Assembly (NCBI RefSeq): GCF_029240215.1
Contig: NZ_JARBTK010000008.1
Coordinates: 1-64,000, forward strand
Reading direction: 5' to 3'
Length of the DNA stretch: 64,000 nt
Origin: Chryseobacterium sp.
GTDB lineage: Bacteria; Bacteroidota; Bacteroidia; Flavobacteriales; Weeksellaceae
Under the pieces are notes generated by a model, which was not told the DNA's origin, made no database searches, and was given only the letters and a program-made list of their open reading frames with translations. Below, piece by piece: positions 1 to 7,826 of the stretch (the stretch's first letter is position 1; the number at the start of each line of letters is the position of its first letter). A program made the translations under genes and the position numbers.

Positions 1-1
1 T

Positions 2-838
2 GCATATTCTTATCAATAAAATGCTAAAGAATTGCAGAAAGAAACCGGATGGAACGATTACGGCGCAAGAATGTATATGCCCGAAATCGGAAGATGGGGT
101 GTCATAGATCCTTTGGCAGAAGCTCTAAGAAGACATACACCATACAATTACGGCGTTAATAATCCTGTAATGTTTATCGATCCCGATGGAAGATTGTCAC
201 AATCTTTTATTGACGGAATGATGAGTTCGGGAAGTGGTACGCATTACAATACAGGAAGTGGTTTCAGCAATGGGTTAGCTTATGATGAAAGACTGGGAGG
301 AAATAATAAAGCCAGTGGGGTTAATAATTCTTTTGGGGATAATGAGAATACTAATTTTAATGCTTTCAATACAGCGCAGTTTGGTGGTGATGATGAGAAG
401 ACAGCGCTTGCATACAAAAAACAGTATGAACTTAATCGAAACATTCAAATGGCTGAAACTATATTATCCGAAGCTTTATTAGAAAGTACTTATGATGGTA
501 AAATTCTTCGATATGGTCAAGCTCTTGAATATTCAAGAAAAGCATTAGTTAAAGTGTATGGAAATGATGATATAAAATCTATAAACAAAGTTTATTCTAT
601 ATTGGTAAATAAACTTAATTTTTATAAAAAAAGCTTAGTGGGTTCAGATGGTGTAGCTTATTCTATAGTCGTTTCAGGTATTATAGTGGCACTTGGAGCA
701 AATACTCTAAAATTAGAAATGAAAAACGAATATATTCTACATCAAATAAAAAAAACAGATATTAACGTATATAAATCGATTTTCCCCACATATGAAACAA
801 GTCGTTTTGGTGGTGGTGGATCAAAAGGAAAATGGTAA
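2..838 (+). pseudogene. Orphan Rhs tip 1 with C-terminal toxin region (nonsense-interrupted)
   Basis: The reading frame is open from position 2 and reads the Rhs core end AYSYQ, then a TAA at 17-19, then [31 protein letters not shown] and [11 protein letters not shown]. This is the hallmark junction that precedes the variable toxin of Rhs/YD-repeat proteins. The stop sits where the family usually has an aromatic residue, so the piece is cut off from any upstream Rhs core. A TTG at 32 could only start a 268-residue fragment. After the junction come about 190 residues of low-complexity, Asn-rich sequence, a hydrophobic stretch near residues 210-225 and a Gly-rich C-terminus. I do not recognise the toxin fold. 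A candidate immunity gene follows 17 bases later. The left end may continue beyond the window. Confidence 0.7.
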
Positions 839-855
839 TTAAATAATAACAATAT

Positions 856-1395
856 ATGAACAGAACTACAAAAGGTTGCTTAATATCTTTCATTATAATA
901 ATTTTCAGCATATTTGGTATTATGTTTTTGATAATTCAAAGAATTGATAAATCCTTTGTTTCAGATAAACAAGAAGTTGATATATCTTGGGAAAACTACA
1001 TAAAAAAAATACGCTATAGAGATAGTGTTTTATTAAATAATTACAATATAGAAAATATTAATGCTCAAATTAATAAGACAGAAAATTACTTGAAAGATTA
1101 TCAGTTAAAAAAAGATTTGCTTAATAATGAATACACTTTGAATGATAGTTTAATAAAATATGTAAATATTCCTCATATCAATGATAAATTAAATAGATCA
1201 TTGTCAATTTATAATTCTAATGTAAAAGAGTTTAATGCAAAATACTCCTCTTTCCCTTATAATTATTTACGTATTAAAAAGTCTGTTGATTTATATGATT
1301 ATTTTGAAATTCAATATGGCTTGAATAATGATGAAATTATAAAAAAGGATCAAAAAATTAATGATTGGATAAAGAACGGCGGAGAGTTAAAATAA
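856..1395 (+). CDS. Membrane-anchored LemA-like small protein, candidate immunity protein
   Basis: This 179-residue protein starts with a charged N-terminus followed by one hydrophobic segment at about residues 8-28, so it is probably anchored in the inner membrane with its bulk outside the cytoplasm. The rest is predicted helical, rich in Lys, Asn and Asp. A stretch near residues 120-140 (SIYNSNVKEFNAKYSSFPYN) resembles the 'YN..V..YN..I..FP.N' signature of LemA-family proteins, but the protein lacks most of a usual LemA domain. It directly follows the toxin end of Rhs tip 1 and precedes a terminator hairpin, the usual place for a cognate immunity gene. Function is inferred from position only. 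Very AT-rich codon usage suggests horizontal origin. Confidence 0.6.
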   Translation: MNRTTKGCLISFIIIIFSIFGIMFLIIQRIDKSFVSDKQEVDISWENYIKKIRYRDSVLLNNYNIENINAQINKTENYLKDYQLKKDLLNNEYTLNDSLIKYVNIPHINDKLNRSLSIYNSNVKEFNAKYSSFPYNYLRIKKSVDLYDYFEIQYGLNNDEIIKKDQKINDWIKNGGELK

Positions 1396-1470
1396 AAAGT
1401 GGTAATGTATCAGAAGTGTTGTTTTCTTTTATTAATGAATATTTAAGAAAATATTACTCATAAAATGAAT

Positions 1471-1500
1471 AAAAAGAGTAACTATTTGGTTGCTCTTTTT
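1471..1500 (+). terminator. Terminator hairpin closing toxin module 1
   Basis: Inverted arms AAAAAGAGTAA and TTGCTCTTTTT (one G-T pair) surround a short loop and end in a T run. It lies between the LemA-like gene and the next Rhs fragment, so it ends the first toxin-immunity transcript. Confidence 0.6.
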
Positions 1501-1507
1501 AAACTAA

Positions 1508-2565
1508 TATGACCATTTGGGAAATATCAGGTTAAGTTATTATAACAGCGCAGGTGTCCCTGCTATTTTAGAAGAAAACAACTATTATCCTTTTGGGATG
1601 AAGCATGACGGGTATAATGCTTTGGCTGGAAATCCTGCATATTCTTATCAATAAAATGCTAAAGAATTGCATACTCCTTACAATTATGGCGTTAATAATC
1701 CTGTGATGTTTATCGATCCTGACGGAAGATTGTCACAGTCTTTCATAGACGGGATGATGAGTTCGGGAAGTGGTACGCATTACAATACAGTGGTTTCAGC
1801 AATGGGTTAGCTTATGATGAGAAACTTCCGGGTGGTAATAAAGCGAGTTTTGCAAGCTCCTCAACAGATCCTGGTCCTTCAACGTGGCAGTCTATTAAAA
1901 GCTTCTTCAGTAATATTTTTAGTGGAAATAAGAAAGGCGCAGGTATTTCAACTTTTGCACCAGGTGCTATTGTAACGCGTATACCTCCTGTTCAAGTAGG
2001 CCCTTTAATTTCTGAAGGAGTAGCTACGGAAGCAATCGCCAGTATTGAAGCTACAGTTGCAGCTATTACATCTGCTGGAGCATTGACACTTGGAGCAATT
2101 TTAATACCTACAATGGGGCATTGCCCAACAACAGATTGGACGAAAACCGCTTATGGGGATGTACCAATAACAACAACGGATAAACCAAATACGGAAAATT
2201 TATATTTATATAGAAATATGTTGGCAATTGGAAATTTTCCAGTGTTAGGTCAAAACAGATTTACTTTAGGAATTAGACCACTTGACATCGGTGGTAAAAT
2301 AGGAACAGAATACGTATATCCTTCTTCTTTAGATGGGTTGTCAACAACATTAGGAATAGGAAATGTAATACCTCCAAATGTACCAAATGCGACTAATAAA
2401 ACGACTTTATTTAGAATAAATGCAGCTACTCTACCTGCTCAAGGATTAGTTCCTGCACCAATTGAAGGAAATTACTATAGAGTAATTCCTGCATATAGAA
2501 TGACTGCTCAAGAGTTTAACTTAAGAATACAAGCAACAGCACCATTATGGACACCGGTAAGATAA
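1508..2565 (+). pseudogene. Orphan Rhs tip 2 with decayed core and C-terminal toxin
   Basis: From 1508 the frame reads YDHLGNIRLSYYNSAG, then NNYYPFGM and AYSYQ, followed by the same TAA stop as in tip 1 (36 identical bases, 1-36 and 1636-1671). Two further lesions are visible against tip 1: an in-frame loss of about 34 residues between KEL and HTPYNYG that removes the GRWGVIDP core, and a 4-base loss near 1793 that shifts the frame. Beyond it one frame stays open to 2565, encoding a toxin-like domain of about 240 residues that ends in QATAPLWTPVR. I do not recognise the fold. A TTG at 2083 is the only start available for the last 160 residues. The stop overlaps the next gene by 19 bases, typical of toxin-immunity coupling. 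Confidence 0.75.
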
Positions 2566-2903
2566 AAATTGAAGAATTAAAAGATATCATTAGCGAAAAA
2601 CTAAATTATAATATTATAAGTAAATTATCTGTCGATGAATATCGTAAATTTATTTATGATTTTTTTAATATTCTATCCTTGTATAAGCAACAAGGAGTTA
2701 AAAGAGAAGATATTGAGGGCTTTATTAATAAACTTTATACCAATCAGTCTTCCCATTTTAGCGGAGATATAATTAAAGAAGATATGTTTAGTTTTATTAC
2801 TGAAGAAATATTAAATTTTTGTCCATCACCTTTTTTTTGGAATATATCATTGGAAGAATATATGCAAAAATGGGAAAAAATTTATTTTTCTAGCTTAAAT
2901 TAA
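2547..2903 (+). CDS. Candidate immunity protein, paralog 1 of 5
   Basis: A 118-residue acidic, soluble protein with no signal peptide or membrane segment. Its ATG lies inside the last codons of the toxin-like domain of tip 2 (19-base overlap), so translation is probably coupled. It shares with four downstream genes an N-terminal helix with I..KL, a central 'LSVDEYRKFIYDFF' block and a C-terminal 'PFFWNISLEEY' block. It is one of the two most diverged members of the array. Its placement directly on the end of a toxin makes it the likely cognate immunity protein. The family is not one I can name. Confidence 0.65.
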   Translation: MDTGKIKIEELKDIISEKLNYNIISKLSVDEYRKFIYDFFNILSLYKQQGVKREDIEGFINKLYTNQSSHFSGDIIKEDMFSFITEEILNFCPSPFFWNISLEEYMQKWEKIYFSSLN

Positions 2904-2912
2904 AGCATAACT

Positions 2913-3257
2913 ATGGAAACCAATAAGATGATAAACCAATTGAATTATCTATTTGAATTATTAGATTTTGAAACTATTTCGTCGTTAAGCAATGAGAATT
3001 ATAAAATATTAATATTAGATTTTTTTATAAAAGTTAAAAAACTTAAATATGAAGGTTTAAATTTAAATGAAGATTTAAAAAGTTTTATAAATAATAAACA
3101 CATTCAGTACTATGATTATTATGAAAAAAATCATATTTATGAAGAAAGGATGCAAATGATACTTTCAGAATTAATGGGATTTTGTTCACCACCAAAATTT
3201 TGGAACGTTTCTTTTGAAGAATATATGAAATTAAAATGGGGAATAGACATTAATTAG
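2913..3257 (+). CDS. Candidate immunity protein, paralog 2 of 5
   Basis: A 114-residue soluble protein starting 9 bases after the previous stop. It keeps the array's layout, with a middle 'LSNENYKILILDFF' block and a C-terminal 'PPKFWNVSFEEYM' block, but the N-terminal half is diverged. Like its neighbours it is rich in Lys, Glu, Asn and Tyr and has no transmembrane segment. It is followed by a 160-base stretch holding the broken tail of another toxin, so it may originally have guarded a toxin that has since been replaced. Function is inferred from the array. Confidence 0.6.
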   Translation: METNKMINQLNYLFELLDFETISSLSNENYKILILDFFIKVKKLKYEGLNLNEDLKSFINNKHIQYYDYYEKNHIYEERMQMILSELMGFCSPPKFWNVSFEEYMKLKWGIDIN

Positions 3258-3319
3258 CAAAGCCCCGATCTCGCAGATTTCTAATTTTTGATTATCTATT
3301 CCGAAAACTTTAAATTCTA

Positions 3320-3415
3320 AATAATGGACAGATTCAATCTGCAATTTCCATTACCACAGGGATATTTATAACATTAATTCAAAGTACTTCCCCAACTTGG
3401 CAACCTGTAAAATAA
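3320..3415 (+). pseudogene. Remnant of a displaced toxin C-terminus
   Basis: The frame ending at 3415 reads ITLIQSTSPTWQPVK and then TAA. This matches the end of the tip 2 toxin (LRIQATAPLWTPVR) in position and character, and is likewise followed at once by an immunity paralog. Upstream the frame soon breaks, so only the tail survives. The boundary at the 5' side is approximate. Confidence 0.45.
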
Positions 3416-3421
3416 TTAGAT

Positions 3422-3775
3422 ATGGAAGAAAGAGAAATAATTATACAACAAATTAAAGAAAAATTAAAAACAGATTTAATTCCAGAAAATATTTGTTCAT
3501 TGACTTTAGATGAATATAGAAACTTCGTTATATCATTATTTGAGCACATAAATTTATACAAAGATAAATATGTTTTAACATACTATGATTTTAGGGAGTA
3601 TGCGGATACTATTTATAGAGAAAATGAATTCGAAGATAATTGTTCAGAAAGATTAGCATTTATAGTTGATGAATTGGGCGTTTTCTATACTCAATCTCCT
3701 CATTTTTGGGATTCTAATTTTGATGATTTCAAATATAAAATGAAAAGACATATCTCGGAAGGTAGTGGTTTATAA
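3422..3775 (+). CDS. Candidate immunity protein, paralog 3 of 5
   Basis: A 117-residue acidic soluble protein with the clearest version of the family pattern: MEERE-I-I start, an 'LTLDEYRNFVISLFE' block at about residues 28-42, 'INLYKDKY' just after, an EDNC block near residue 75, and 'HFWDSNFDDFKYKMKRH' near the C-terminus. It begins six bases after the toxin tail remnant at 3415. Members 3, 4 and 5 are much closer to each other than to members 1 and 2, which points to recent tandem duplication. Confidence 0.65.
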   Translation: MEEREIIIQQIKEKLKTDLIPENICSLTLDEYRNFVISLFEHINLYKDKYVLTYYDFREYADTIYRENEFEDNCSERLAFIVDELGVFYTQSPHFWDSNFDDFKYKMKRHISEGSGL

Positions 3776-3793
3776 AAATTCTCAAAAGATTAT

Positions 3794-4159
3794 ATGGAAG
3801 AAAGAGAAGTTATTATAAGAAAAATTTTAGAAAAATTATATATTGAATTTAATCCGAAAAATCTATATCAGTTGACTCTGGACCAATACGGAGATTTCTT
3901 GATTTCAATATTTGAATATATAAATTTGTACAAAGACAAGTACCATTTGAGTGAAAAGGATTTTGTAGAATTTAGTGAGGTTATTCATCATAAATATGAT
4001 TATGATGAATATGAAGATAATTGTTGGGAAAGAGTAGCATTTTTTATGGATGAATTAATATTCTGTTTTTCTACACCTGCTCCATATTTTTTTGATTCCA
4101 ACTTTGAAGATTTTAAAAATAAAATTAAAAAAGATATGAGGCAAGGTAATGGTTTATGA
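3794..4159 (+). CDS. Candidate immunity protein, paralog 4 of 5
   Basis: A 121-residue acidic protein starting 18 bases after paralog 3. It has the same MEEREVII start, 'LTLDQYGDFLISIFEYINLY' block, an Asp/Tyr-rich insert (residues about 68-78, YDYDEYEDNC) and the C-terminal 'FFDSNFEDF' block, where the Trp of the other members is replaced by Phe. It ends, like paralogs 3 and 5, in the tail sequence Gly-(Ser/Asn)-Gly-Leu. No toxin sequence separates it from its neighbours, so it is an orphan immunity copy. Confidence 0.65.
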   Translation: MEEREVIIRKILEKLYIEFNPKNLYQLTLDQYGDFLISIFEYINLYKDKYHLSEKDFVEFSEVIHHKYDYDEYEDNCWERVAFFMDELIFCFSTPAPYFFDSNFEDFKNKIKKDMRQGNGL

Positions 4160-4178
4160 AAATTTTTGAGCGATTATT

Positions 4179-4544
4179 ATGAAAAAAAGAGACGTAATCA
4201 TAAAGCAAATTCAAGAAAAATTAGAAATTGAACTAAGACCAGAAAATATTTCCAAGATGACCTTGGATGAATATAGAGATTTTATTATTTCTATGTTTGA
4301 GTATATAAATTTATACAAGGATAAATATCTTTTAACATCCTTAGATTTTAGGGAATTTGCAAATGATTTTATTTATAATTATGACGATGATGATTATGAC
4401 GATAATTGTGGCGAAAGAGTAAGATTTTTTATGGATGAATTAGCTATTTTGTATACTTATCATCCCCCATTTTTTTGGGATTCTAACTTTGAAGATTTCA
4501 AATATAAAATGAAAAGACATGTCTCAAAAGGTAATGGTTTATAA
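4179..4544 (+). CDS. Candidate immunity protein, paralog 5 of 5
   Basis: A 121-residue acidic soluble protein, the last of the tandem array, 19 bases after paralog 4. It has a MKKRDVIIKQI start, 'MTLDEYRDFIISMFEYINLY', a run of Asp and Tyr near residues 67-76, then DNCGERVRFFMDEL and 'FFWDSNFEDFKYKMKRH'. The gene is followed by a hairpin terminator at 4619-4650. An array of this kind can protect against several toxin variants carried by competing strains. That role is inferred from polymorphic toxin systems in general. Confidence 0.65.
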   Translation: MKKRDVIIKQIQEKLEIELRPENISKMTLDEYRDFIISMFEYINLYKDKYLLTSLDFREFANDFIYNYDDDDYDDNCGERVRFFMDELAILYTYHPPFFWDSNFEDFKYKMKRHVSKGNGL

Positions 4545-4618
4545 AACTGGAGTTTCTATCTTTTTTAGGACAAAAAGTATATACTTCTTATACTCCTAAA
4601 TTGAGGTAATATTTAAAG

Positions 4619-4650
4619 ATTAGGGTATTGAAATCTCAATATCCTAATTT
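4619..4650 (+). terminator. Terminator hairpin closing the immunity array
   Basis: Arms ATTAGGGTATTGA (4619-4631) and TCAATATCCTAAT (4636-4648) pair over 13 positions with one G-T pair, followed by T residues. It separates the immunity array from Rhs tip 3. Confidence 0.6.
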
Positions 4651-4676
4651 CATCATAAAAACAGCGCAGAAGTTCT

Positions 4677-5639
4677 AACGGTAAAGAAGTACAGAAAGAA
4701 ACAGGCTGGAACGATTACGGGGCAAGAATTTATATGCCGGAAATCGGTAGATGGGGTGTTATAGATCCTTTGGCTGAACAATACAGAAAATGGACACCCT
4801 ATAATTATGTAATGAATAATCCTATTAAGTTTACTGATCCCGATGGAATGAGAGCAGGTACTGACTTTTATAGTATGATAAATGGTTGGGCAGAAAGTGT
4901 GAATAATGCAAATGGTAATAATCCTGATGGAAGTAAACCTCCAGATTGGTATCAAAAAAATGGAACAAATAACGTAGAATGGAAAGATACTAATAAAGCA
5001 GTAGAGGGTTACACAAGTTTAGGTAGAAGCAATACAATTGGAGCTTCTGCTGATGGTTACGCTAGAATGTATTATCTACATGCAAATGGTTCTGCTACAG
5101 CAACAACAGGAGATGGTGAAACCACTCTTTTATATGCGGAGGGTGGTGAAACTTTAAGTATAATTTCAGGTGGCACAATCACTACATCTGCAACAAGTGC
5201 GAGTGGTTTAGCTGCTCAAATTTCATATAATAGACAATTTTTGGGACCCATTGGGCTTACAGGAAGCGTTGGTTATGTAGCAGATTCCTATAAAGGAACT
5301 TTTGGAGGGAAGTTCTATTTTTCTTATGGCTTTTCCTTATCGAATAGCAGTGGTTTTTCGGCTGAATTTAATACTATAAAAGCTGCAAACCCCGATACTT
5401 TGTTTAAAGTTAGTGACTTTAAAGGTTTTGGAAATAGTTTTACTTCTGGATTTGGAGGGGGATATTCATGGGGAGGATCTTCTCAAGTTCAAGCACATGA
5501 TGGCGTAAATATGGCAACTAAGGAAGAATGGGGAAGATATCCAGGAGGATATTCTACCTTTGGAGTTTCATACGGATTATCAAAACCTGCATTTGGAATT
5601 TCATTATCAAGAACAGAAACTAGATTTTTTAAAGATTAA
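4677..5639 (+). CDS. Orphan Rhs tip 3 with glycine-rich toxin domain
   Basis: The frame opens just after a stop at 4656 and reads [15 protein letters not shown], then [20 protein letters not shown] and [11 protein letters not shown], the Rhs core end. The first ATG is at 4734 and would give 301 residues, but it lies inside the core motif, so this is a displaced tip and not a complete gene. The C-terminal domain (about 240 residues) is rich in Gly, Ser, Thr and aromatic residues in alternating patterns such as [15 protein letters not shown] and SAGFG-like repeats, which looks like beta-strand or barrel sequence. I cannot assign it to a named toxin family. Its stop overlaps the start of the next gene (TAATG), supporting a toxin-immunity pair. 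Confidence 0.65.
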   Translation, partial: NGKEVQKETGWNDYGARIYMPEIGRWGVIDPLAEQYRKWTPYNYVMNNPIKFTDPDGMRAGTDFYSMINGWAESVNNANGNNPDGSKPPDWYQKNGTNNVEWKDTNKAVEGYTSLGRSNTIGASADGYARMYYLHANGSATATTGDGETTLLYAEGGETLSIISGGTITTSATSASGLAAQISYNRQFLGPIGLTGSVGYVADSYKGTFGGKFYFSYGFSLSNSSGFSAEFNTIKAANPDTLFKVSDFKGFGNSFTSGFGGGYSWGGSSQVQAHDGVNMATKEEWGRYPGGYSTFGVSYGLSKPAFGISLSRTETRFFKD

Positions 5640-5983
5640 TGATGAGTAGAAATAAAAATACTTTAATTATATTGATTTTCATTGCGATATTATTTTTATA
5701 TAATATCATTTCTCCCTCAAAAAATAGTGAAAGTTTTTTAGATAAAATGAGAGAAAGGGAAATAAAATCAATAATTAGTAAAAAATATATTAATTATGCG
5801 AATCACAATATACCATTTTTAGTTTATGGTAATCAAGACAGTATAGTGATTTACAGAGACTGGTATGATGAGGTCTCTGTCGGAGATTCAATAATAAAAC
5901 CAAATGGTTCCTTAGAGATAGTTATCAAAAGTTCTAATGAAATTAAAAGATTTAATTATAAAGATAAATTTGGTTTAGAATAG
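5639..5983 (+). CDS. Small membrane-anchored candidate immunity protein
   Basis: A 114-residue protein with one hydrophobic segment at about residues 8-23 and an external or periplasmic domain rich in Lys, Ile and Ser. Its ATG overlaps the toxin stop (TAATG); a second ATG three bases on is equally possible. It is a paralog of the protein at 6389: both read 'REIKSIISKKYINYANH' or a close variant, then a Tyr-Gly/Glu stretch, an Asp-Ser pair, 'VGDSIIKP' and a Ser/Leu-rich VIKS block. Position and duplication together with the toxin copy make an immunity role likely. Confidence 0.6.
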   Translation: MMSRNKNTLIILIFIAILFLYNIISPSKNSESFLDKMREREIKSIISKKYINYANHNIPFLVYGNQDSIVIYRDWYDEVSVGDSIIKPNGSLEIVIKSSNEIKRFNYKDKFGLE

Positions 5984-6039
5984 TTAGGATAGGACGAGTA
6001 ATATTTAAACGGATTATTTTTCACTTATGCTAATTATGT

Positions 6040-6388
6040 TCATGATTTTAGTTGAAACGGAGAATTTCAGTTTCTTATGGAAAGGCTAACGGATAAATGT
6101 TAGGAATAGGAGGTGATTTTATTCCTATTAAACTACAAATCCGGATCAAGTGTTTCATGTTAATAATTTTGCAGGGTATGGCAATTTATACTCCGCGGGT
6201 TTTGGAGCAACTATTAGCTATGGAGGAACTACAGATAAGAAAACCTCCTTTTCTGAAAATATTGATCCAAACCAATGGGGAAAAACGATAGAGGATATAC
6301 AATAAAAGGAGGGGCAAATGGATGGGGATTAGAAGCCGGTGCTACGTGGATGAGAACTAATACTAAATTCTTTAAAAAAAGAGAAATA
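6040..6388 (+). pseudogene. Decayed second copy of the glycine-rich toxin
   Basis: Pieces in two frames match the toxin of tip 3. One frame reads FSVSYGKANG, then (after a stop) GIGGDFIPIK, and a neighbouring frame reads NPDQVFHVNNFAGYGNLYSA, GFGATISYGGTT and ENIDPNQWGK, aligning with [20 protein letters not shown] and GGYSWGGSS of the intact copy. A further shift in an A-run near 6280 leads to GANGWGLEAGATWMRTNTKF, matching the intact C-terminus [11 protein letters not shown]. The toxin is therefore inactivated by at least one stop and two frameshifts, while its immunity gene at 6389 stays open. The 5' limit is approximate. Confidence 0.65.
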
Positions 6389-6772
6389 ATGAACATTAAT
6401 AGAAGGAGTAGTTCTGTTTTTATATTATTATCTGCCCTTGCGGTAGTTTGTATATTTTTATTAATTAATTTTTATTTTTACTTATTTCCAACCAATGATG
6501 AAAATAAAGAGTTATTTGAAAAAATCAAAAGTAGAAATATAAGATCATTGGTAGTGCGTAAAAGCATTGATTACAGTAATCATGGAGCTACATATGTTAT
6601 ATATGAAAAAGATAGTTTGCCAATTCATTCCGATTGGGAAGAAAAGATAGAGATAGGAGATTCAATAATTAAACCTTTAGAATCTTTAAAGTTAGTTATA
6701 AAAAGTCCTCTTAAAATAGATACATTAGATTATGAAAAACAAAAAGAAGTAAGATTAACAACTAATTTTTAA
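6389..6772 (+). CDS. Small membrane-anchored candidate immunity protein, second paralog
   Basis: A 127-residue protein, start chosen at MNINRRSSS because the upstream part of the frame is toxin remnant. It has a hydrophobic segment at about residues 9-33, then a Lys/Glu-rich external domain with 'RNIRSLVVRKSIDYSNH', 'IEIGDSIIKP' and 'LKLVIKSP', clearly paralogous to the protein at 5639. The alternative frame places a stop overlapping this ATG (AAATAATG), which mirrors the toxin-immunity overlap in the intact copy. It is retained although its toxin is broken, as expected if it still protects against that toxin from siblings. Confidence 0.6.
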   Translation: MNINRRSSSVFILLSALAVVCIFLLINFYFYLFPTNDENKELFEKIKSRNIRSLVVRKSIDYSNHGATYVIYEKDSLPIHSDWEEKIEIGDSIIKPLESLKLVIKSPLKIDTLDYEKQKEVRLTTNF

Positions 6773-6809
6773 ATATTGATCAAAAAACAGCATTTAACTT
6801 TTTGCCGAA

Positions 6810-7010
6810 ATGCAGAATGGAACTGTTGATGTTCCTGATAGTGTTGCAGGTTCAATTAATGAAGTTATAAATGATTCTAAAGTTAATAGTGGCGATTATA
6901 ATGATAAAGGTTTTAATTGTTTTTTATGCGCCATAAATGTGGGTAATGTATCAAAGTTAGTGATGAACATTTTCGAAAGATTAACTCACTGAATTTCAGA
7001 ACTTATTTAA
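6810..7010 (+). pseudogene. Fragment of an unknown accessory coding sequence
   Basis: An ATG at 6810 opens a 60-residue frame (NGTVDVPDSVAGSINEVIND, then GDYNDKGFNCFLCAINVGN) ending at 6992. The last part looks non-native, whereas a neighbouring frame from about 6945 reads CIKVSDEHFRKINSLNFRTY, which looks more like real protein. I read this as the tail of another toxin or immunity gene broken by a frameshift near 6943. It has no recognisable domain and sits between the second immunity paralog and a terminator. Confidence 0.35.
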
Positions 7011-7023
7011 TTTTAAGTAATCA

Positions 7024-7054
7024 AAACAAGAGTAGGCATTCCCTGCTCTTGTTT
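7024..7054 (+). terminator. Terminator hairpin closing the last toxin module
   Basis: Arms AAACAAGAGTAGG and CCTGCTCTTGTTT pair with one G-T pair and are followed by TATTTTTG. The arm sequence resembles that of the terminator at 1471, suggesting related module ends. Confidence 0.65.
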
Positions 7055-7080
7055 ATTTTTGTTGATAAAAACATATCTAA

Positions 7081-7781
7081 ATGACTGAAGATCATTCCTC
7101 GTGTATCAGAGTTAGTGATACAGGAATTTGTAAAAACTGTTATTCAAAAAATATTATCAAAAACGGAACTACAAAAACTAAAAAACAGCAGTATATCTGT
7201 AAGAACTGTAATAAACGATTTTTAGAATCTTACAGTTATAAAGCTTATCATAAGAATATCAATTCAAAAATAATTCAACTGACAAAAGAAGGTTTAGGAA
7301 TCAGAAGTATAGCCAGAGTATTAGAGATTTCCGCAACAACTTTACTTAGAAGAATTATTAAAATTGCAGCGGATATTACTCAACCTAAAATCTGCTATTA
7401 TCAATCTTACGAACTTGATGAAATGAGACTTTTCATCAGAAAGAAATCAAATATGCAATGGTTGGTTTATGCTATTGATAAAAAAAGTAAAAGAGTTGCT
7501 AGCTTCTACATAGATAAACGAACAAATAAAACCTTAAACACTGTAATAAAAACTCTTCTCAATTCTAATCCGGAAAAGATTTATACCGATAATCTCAGGA
7601 ATTACAAGTATTTAATTCCAAAAGAAATTCATGAAACCAAAAGATTTGGGACAAATTCCATTGAGCGGAAAAATTTAAGTATAAGAACGCATCTGAAAAG
7701 ATTTAACAGAGGAAAACAATCTGTTTTAGTAGAAGTGTTCTCGTATTAACGTCTATTCTGAAACTCTATTTTTGGTCATAA
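7081..7781 (+). pseudogene. IS1-family transposase, frameshifted near the C-terminus
   Basis: The frame combines an InsA-like zinc-finger part (CKNCYS, 17 residues, then CKNCNKRF) and helix-turn-helix with an InsB-like catalytic part. Catalytic candidates are Asp in YELDEM, Asp in IYTDNLRNY and Glu in NSIERKNL, the DDE pattern. It stops at 7749 after RFNRGKQSVLVEVFSY, but stepping back one base within AAAAC (about 7714) restores the family ending TICFSRSVLVLTSILKLYFW with a stop at 7779-7781. One A has thus been lost, or a -1 frameshift is used. The first 13 residues do not look like IS1, so the 5' end may be fused host sequence. I could not find terminal inverted repeats. Confidence 0.7.
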
Positions 7782-7826
7782 TTTAAGTCTCCCACGATCA
7801 CATGTAAAATTGATCATTATTATTAA

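Noticed and set aside
282..482. Overlapping plus-strand frame inside Rhs tip 1
   Set aside because: It lies entirely within the toxin frame of tip 1 and has no features of its own.
3379..3561. Minus-strand frame of 60 residues
   Set aside because: It is opposite an immunity paralog whose family pattern is shared by four other genes.
2547..4544. Tandem repeats considered as a CRISPR-like or satellite array
   Set aside because: The repeat unit is a complete coding gene of about 380 bases with diverged copies; there are no short identical repeats with spacers anywhere in the window.
4653..4955. Minus-strand frame of 100 residues opposite Rhs tip 3
   Set aside because: The plus strand encodes the unmistakable Rhs core end here.
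6097..6291. Frame of 64 residues after the first membrane immunity gene
   Set aside because: The neighbouring frame matches the upstream glycine-rich toxin, so this frame is a by-product of the decayed toxin copy.
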